From assembly GCA_028023455.1 (NCBI GenBank), contig JAQFVV010012497.1, positions 1,490,001 through 1,554,000 of the forward strand: 64,000 nt of DNA, in the 5' to 3' direction. The DNA is from Epiperipatus broadwayi. Lineage: Eukaryota; Onychophora; Udeonychophora; Euonychophora; Peripatidae. A program made the position numbers and the translations under genes. Positions 59,801-64,000 of this stretch are shown here, in pieces. Under the pieces are notes generated by a model. The model worked only from the letters and a program-made list of their open reading frames with translations, did not search any database and was not told where the DNA came from. Numbering within the stretch: the first letter of the stretch is position 1; the number at the start of each line of letters is the position of its first letter.

Positions 59801-61818
59801 GATCTGGGTAGAATAATTGGCTAATGATTTATGGCATAATAAAATATTTAGTTAATGTTTATTCTAAATGATGTCTTCAAAATGAATACATTTGAGCAAT
59901 GTCACACTTGTAAATTGAATTATAGTACTTTTCTATCAATAAACTATGATGATGACACTTAAGCAAGAATCTGGATCAACTGATAAGTACCAGTTCTTAT
60001 CTTAAAGATCATTTTCTTTTTACATATGCTTTTAATCATATGATTAAGAATATATTGGATTTAAAACTTTTATTATGTATTCTCATATTTATATAAACAA
60101 TACATTTTATTTAATTTGAGTGTAGATAATTGAAAAGTTTAATGTAATATAAAAAATTGAATACTTTTATACTTCAGGATTTTGAGATTTCTTTCCCAAA
60201 GTATTGCAGCTATCAAAATATGTTTTGGATCATAAATTACAAAGCATAAAGTTTACATTACAATTGTTAGTTTTTTTAATATTAATTTTATTTTATTAAA
60301 TTATTTTTGTTAAGTATCAATAGCTCTATTTTCCTGTATAGATGCATGAATTTTACACGATCAATTGGTGACCTAATTTAAATTTTTTAGTGGGAAAAGT
60401 AATATAACAATTATTTCATGTGGAAGTAGGAAGACATAAATATTAAATCACTTGAACAATTTTAATAAAACATATATATAAATACATAAAACAATAATTT
60501 GGAAACAGATATTTTGATGAAGCTAAATTTTGATCTATTGTATAGAAAAACAATGGAGCTAATTAGAAATAGTAAGAGAAAATCTACTTTTATTATGTAG
60601 ACACAAAAGTACATTACTGTATTTGTAGTAAATTGCCTTTTGTTTAAATTATAAAAACAAATGTATATTTAATGTTTAACTTTTTATTCTTTATTTTTTT
60701 GTAAAATTATTAATTTCCAAATCAGTATGTGATACAGTTAAATTTTATTGAGATATGGTGGCTTTTTAACAAATAATTATCAAGTGAAAATATACTTATA
60801 TTGATCAGAAAACAAACTATAAACATTTCCTGTCAATTCTATTTTTTAAAATTATTTTTCTTTGTAATTTTATGTTCAACTTTAATATTTTAAAGAGAAT
60901 TTTCATTATCTGAAGTTATGTTTCATCAAAATATTTATGAAATTTACTATTTTTTTAAGAAAAAGTTTTTTTTTGAGTTGTATTTAATTTTTTATATTAT
61001 TAAAATATACATTTAAAATAATGAAACCATATATAATATAAATTTTCAAAGATAAAATTAATTGTGCACAATATCTATATTTATGAGCACACAAACACAT
61101 ATATTTATGTAAATGTTTATATATTGTATAGTTTACACAATAAATGGAATTATTTAATATTTATTAATAATTCTAATAATAATTAATCTATAAACATTAA
61201 AACATCATTGTTTATTTTTGAATTTATGGCTACAAGTATATATTAATTACAATCAGGAAAATAATATATTGTGGAATTAAAATAATTTATTCATCAAAAA
61301 AATATATTATTTAACAAAAAATATATATCATTAACTAATAAAACATATGCAGAAATGCAAATCCATAATAATATTTCCAGGAATAAAATCACACTAGTAA
61401 GTCTATTCAATAAAAGCAAGCACAGAATGGGTAGTAAATAAAAGAAAGCAAAAGGTAATTTTATATGCTTTAGGTGTTTTAAGTAAATGCTATCCATAAC
61501 AAATCAAATGTTTGTGTAAGGCCAAATGCAAATCTAAAAGAAATGAAAGTCATGGCGACAACTGTTCAAATCAAGCAACATGTAATCCATAGCAATAAAT
61601 GCTCTAAGTGAAAACAATCCATAATAAAACAAATGAAGACATGAGTCAAAACTAATTCATTTGGGGAATAATGAAAAATGTACACATTATAAAATGTTTT
61701 CACAGAACAAAGTATATATTTCTTAAATTGAACTTAATGTTAAGTTTTACATTTCACAACTTTTACACTATGCTACTAGATAATTTGAAATGCCTTTTTA
61801 AAAATACAAGTATATTTT
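59801..61818. other. A+T-rich non-coding DNA
   Basis: No gene or assigned repeat. A short relic, CTGGATCAACTGATAAGTAC at 59970, resembles the family B core in plus orientation. Confidence 0.4.
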
Positions 61819-62105
61819 AGCCACCTGCTCACACACATGTGCAAAAGATAAATTAACTGCAATATACATATTTCATGCTAAATCAGCACTCATCAATTGG
61901 ACCAGATTATCATTTCCCACACACATATATAATCAATACTTGGTTTATATTAAGATAGCAAATCTTCACACTTTAATGGACAAACTTCATTCTATTCCAC
62001 TCTCCAACTCTTCAGCCATACATACTATTGAAAATCTGATGATGGAATGCCAAATTCCTTTTTAATGCCAATATTACTGTCATGACCATGTTGACTTTTA
62101 AGTCA
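61819..62105 (-). mobile_element. Family B repeat, lacking the tRNA-like 3' half
   Basis: The plus strand reads AGCCACCTGCTCACACACAT, GCAAAAGATAAATTAACTGC, TTTCATGCTAAATCAGCACTC, ATCAATTGGACCAGATTATC, TTTAATGGACAAACTTCATT and AAAATCTGATGATGGAATGC, aligning with 23730-24000. The B-box part is missing at the left end. Confidence 0.75.
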
Positions 62106-62235
62106 TTCTGGTCATTCATATATAAGACTTTGTCCACTTAAATACAAAGACAAGGGATGGGCAGGATACAGGCTGAATTTGTAATATTTTAAATACAAGT
62201 ATATTTTATATACCTGGAGTCTAGATATAGGGGAT

Positions 62236-62362
62236 TTGACCACAGACTTTCAGCCATTCACTCTTATCTCATGCAACCGATACACATGACTACGCATACG
62301 AGAAAAAGATAAATGATCTACAATATAAGTATTTTGTGCAGAACCAGCACTCATAGCCTGTG
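62236..62362 (-). mobile_element. Family B repeat, tRNA-like end and start of body
   Basis: GGGGATTTGACCACAGACTTTC (B-box complement) is followed by TCATGCAACCGATACACATG, AGAAAAAGATAAATGATCTAC and TTTTGTGCAGAACCAGCACTC. It stops inside the body. It lies about 130 bp from the copy at 61819 in the same orientation. Confidence 0.7.
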
Positions 62363-63066
62363 TTGTATTTTAAGTTTTGTACATTTTTCCTTATTCACAT
62401 AATTGGTTTTTGATTAATATTTGTGTTTCATTCATTATAGATCATTTTTGTATTAAATAGCTATCGTCATAATCTACTTTTTGTTTATTTTTATTTAATA
62501 TAAATTTTGTGCTTTCTTTTATTTGATAAATTTGCTATTATAAATGGTTTTATTTTTGGAATTTCATTATGAATTTGTATTTAGGCATATATTTTATTAT
62601 TGTTGTTTTTTTTTTGTAAAATAATTTATAAGTATATTTTTGTAAATAAATTATTTTTATTGAAAAATATATTATTTTCTTGTAGTCACAAATTCAAAAA
62701 TAAATTGGATATTTTATTTTTTATCAATTAGTTTTTAGGGGCTTATTGGCATCGTCTAGAGCTTAAATCATATAGTATATTAGCATATACTTGTAAACCA
62801 TTTGTTAAATTTGTTTATTATTTTTGCTATCCATAAATTATTTGTAAATATTCAAAGAGCAAACATTTTAATTCATATATGCATGTGCATGGATAATCAC
62901 AGATAGGCTACTAAATTTTACTTTATTTACAATGTAAGATTTTTTATGAATTATACATGTATATTGTAATAATGATTAAAATAATTTAGCCTAAGAATTG
63001 AACATTTATTACATTATAACATAAGGTTCATAATTAGATTTTTATATATATGTAAACATATGTATT
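62363..63066. other. A+T-rich non-coding DNA
   Basis: A ~90-bp block at about 62870-62960 (GCATGGATAATCACAGATAG, CTACTAAATTTTACTTTATT) recurs at 63420-63475 (CCACAGATAATCACTGACAG, CTACAAAGTTTTACTTTTTG). Otherwise nothing was recognised. Confidence 0.4.
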
Positions 63067-63300
63067 TCAAGGGGATTTGAACCCAGACTTTTAAGTTCCC
63101 TTCAGTCATCCACTCCATTTTGTAATCGACATACATGACCACATACATTTGGAAAAAATAAATGATCTCCAATATATGTATTTTGTGCTGAATCAGACTC
63201 ATCAGTTGGTCTGGATCACCATTTTTCACACACATATATATATATAATCAGTACTCAATTTATATTAAGATAGAAAATCTTCAAACTTTAATGAACAGGC
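63067..63300 (-). mobile_element. Family B dispersed repeat
   Basis: On the minus strand the B-box segment reads GTCTGGGTTCAAATCCCCTT, close to the tRNA consensus. The body has TTTTGTGCTGAATCAGACTC, CATCAGTTGGTCTGGATCAC and an (AT)n tract before AATCAGTACTCAATTTATAT on the plus strand. The distal TGATGGAATG part is missing. Confidence 0.75.
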
Positions 63301-63540
63301 TATCTACTTATGTCTTTGTAGATTGCTGTTTTTTATTTTTATTTTGAATATCTATAAATAATAAATTTCTATAAATATTACAAGAGAAAAGATATCAATA
63401 TGTGTATAAACACATATATACCCACAGATAATCACTGACAGGTAGTCTACAAAGTTTTACTTTTTGTTTTTATGATATTTATATAGAATATAATATTTGT
63501 ATGGGTTTTATATAAATATTTAATAATTAATATAACAATT

Positions 63541-64000
63541 TATATAAATGTAATATTGTGGAAGGAACTACTCTTCAAACATAGGTTAGAAAATTGGCAC
63601 ACACTTTATAATTAGAGTTTATTCTGTAAATAAACTAACAATTATTAACCATACCTTTGGTAAATTAGGGCTTAAACTTATTATGAGCTTGATTTTTTAA
63701 ATCAGCATATTACTTGAATAAGTTCATTTTATATATCGCAGGGAAGAAAAACTTTCTTATTTTTACTACATGCGATACTGAAATTTATTAATTTGTATAT
63801 ATGTAATAATTAATAATATTGCGATTTATATGATGTAATATTGTGAAAGGAACCATTCTTCAAATGTGCTGTAAAATTGGCACACACTCCCCTATCAATA
63901 CGTGTTACATATAATTTTAAAACATTATTATCGAGAGAGTGTGTGTCAATTTTCTAGTGCATGTGTGAAGGTTAATTCTTTCCATAATATTATATATAAT
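63541..64000. mobile_element. Small foldback (63832-63996) plus a related solo arm (63545-63600)
   Basis: AATATTGTGAAAGGAACCATT, CTTCAAATGTGCTGTAAAAT and TGGCACACACTC at 63837 pair with the reverse complement at the window end, GAGAGTGTGTGTCAATTTTC, TAGTGCATGTGTGAAGG and TTAATTCTTTCCATAATATT. A single arm, AATATTGTGGAAGGAACTAC to ATTGGCACACACTTTATAA, lies at 63553-63610 in the same orientation as the left arm. The element may run past the window edge. Confidence 0.65.

Noticed and set aside
1-64000. CRISPR arrays, bacterial operons, phage or plasmid genes.
   Set aside because: The spliced FBXL16 exon, tRNA-SINEs, LINEs and hAT element show this is animal nuclear DNA. No regularly spaced short repeats with unique spacers were seen.

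Overview
This is an A+T-rich stretch (by eye about 70-75% A+T) of animal nuclear DNA. The only host coding sequence I can support is one 149-nt exon at 13472-13620 (+). It encodes leucine-rich repeats matching the F-box protein FBXL16 and has clean AG/GT splice borders. No flanking FBXL16 exon is recognisable in the window, so at least 13 kb upstream and about 50 kb downstream look like intron or intergenic DNA. The long introns and the mix of non-LTR elements, hAT elements, tRNA-derived SINEs and foldback MITEs fit an invertebrate with a large repetitive genome. A mollusc or chelicerate is a guess; the sequence does not settle it.

Region by region. 0-13 kb is A+T-rich non-coding DNA with a tRNA-derived SINE, copies of a ~350-bp dispersed repeat (family B), two foldback elements, a (TAA)n microsatellite and a tRNA-like SINE. 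13.5 kb is the FBXL16 exon. 14-25 kb holds more SINEs, degenerate tandem repeats and a palindromic element. 25.6-29.3 kb is a decayed hAT transposon with 16-bp terminal inverted repeats and 8-bp target duplications; a MITE carrying ~205-bp tandem repeats and, separately, a SINE with a perfect 19-bp target duplication have inserted into it. 30.5-33.2 kb is a 5'-truncated non-LTR retrotransposon on the minus strand. 33.6-35.5 kb holds a large foldback element and a 257-bp tandem duplication.

39.8-45.3 kb is a nearly full-length LINE of the same broad clade on the plus strand, flanked by a perfect 17-bp target duplication. It has a CCHC-finger ORF1, an endonuclease/reverse transcriptase ORF2 and an ATGA overlap between them. 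It is broken by three frameshifts and five nonsense codons. 47.4-48.8 kb holds three clustered SINE-like units and a foldback. 49.6-52.4 kb is a decayed RTE-type retrotransposon (-). 52.4-64 kb is mostly unassigned A+T-rich DNA with several small foldbacks and family B repeats.

There is no operon-like or cooperating gene system here; the window is a record of transposon insertions around one conserved exon. The points most worth checking are the LINE's ATGA overlap and exclusively TAA internal stops, the family B repeat with its tRNA-like module at the 3' rather than 5' end, the layered hAT/MITE/SINE insertion, and the 257-bp duplication carrying a perfect 16-bp palindrome.
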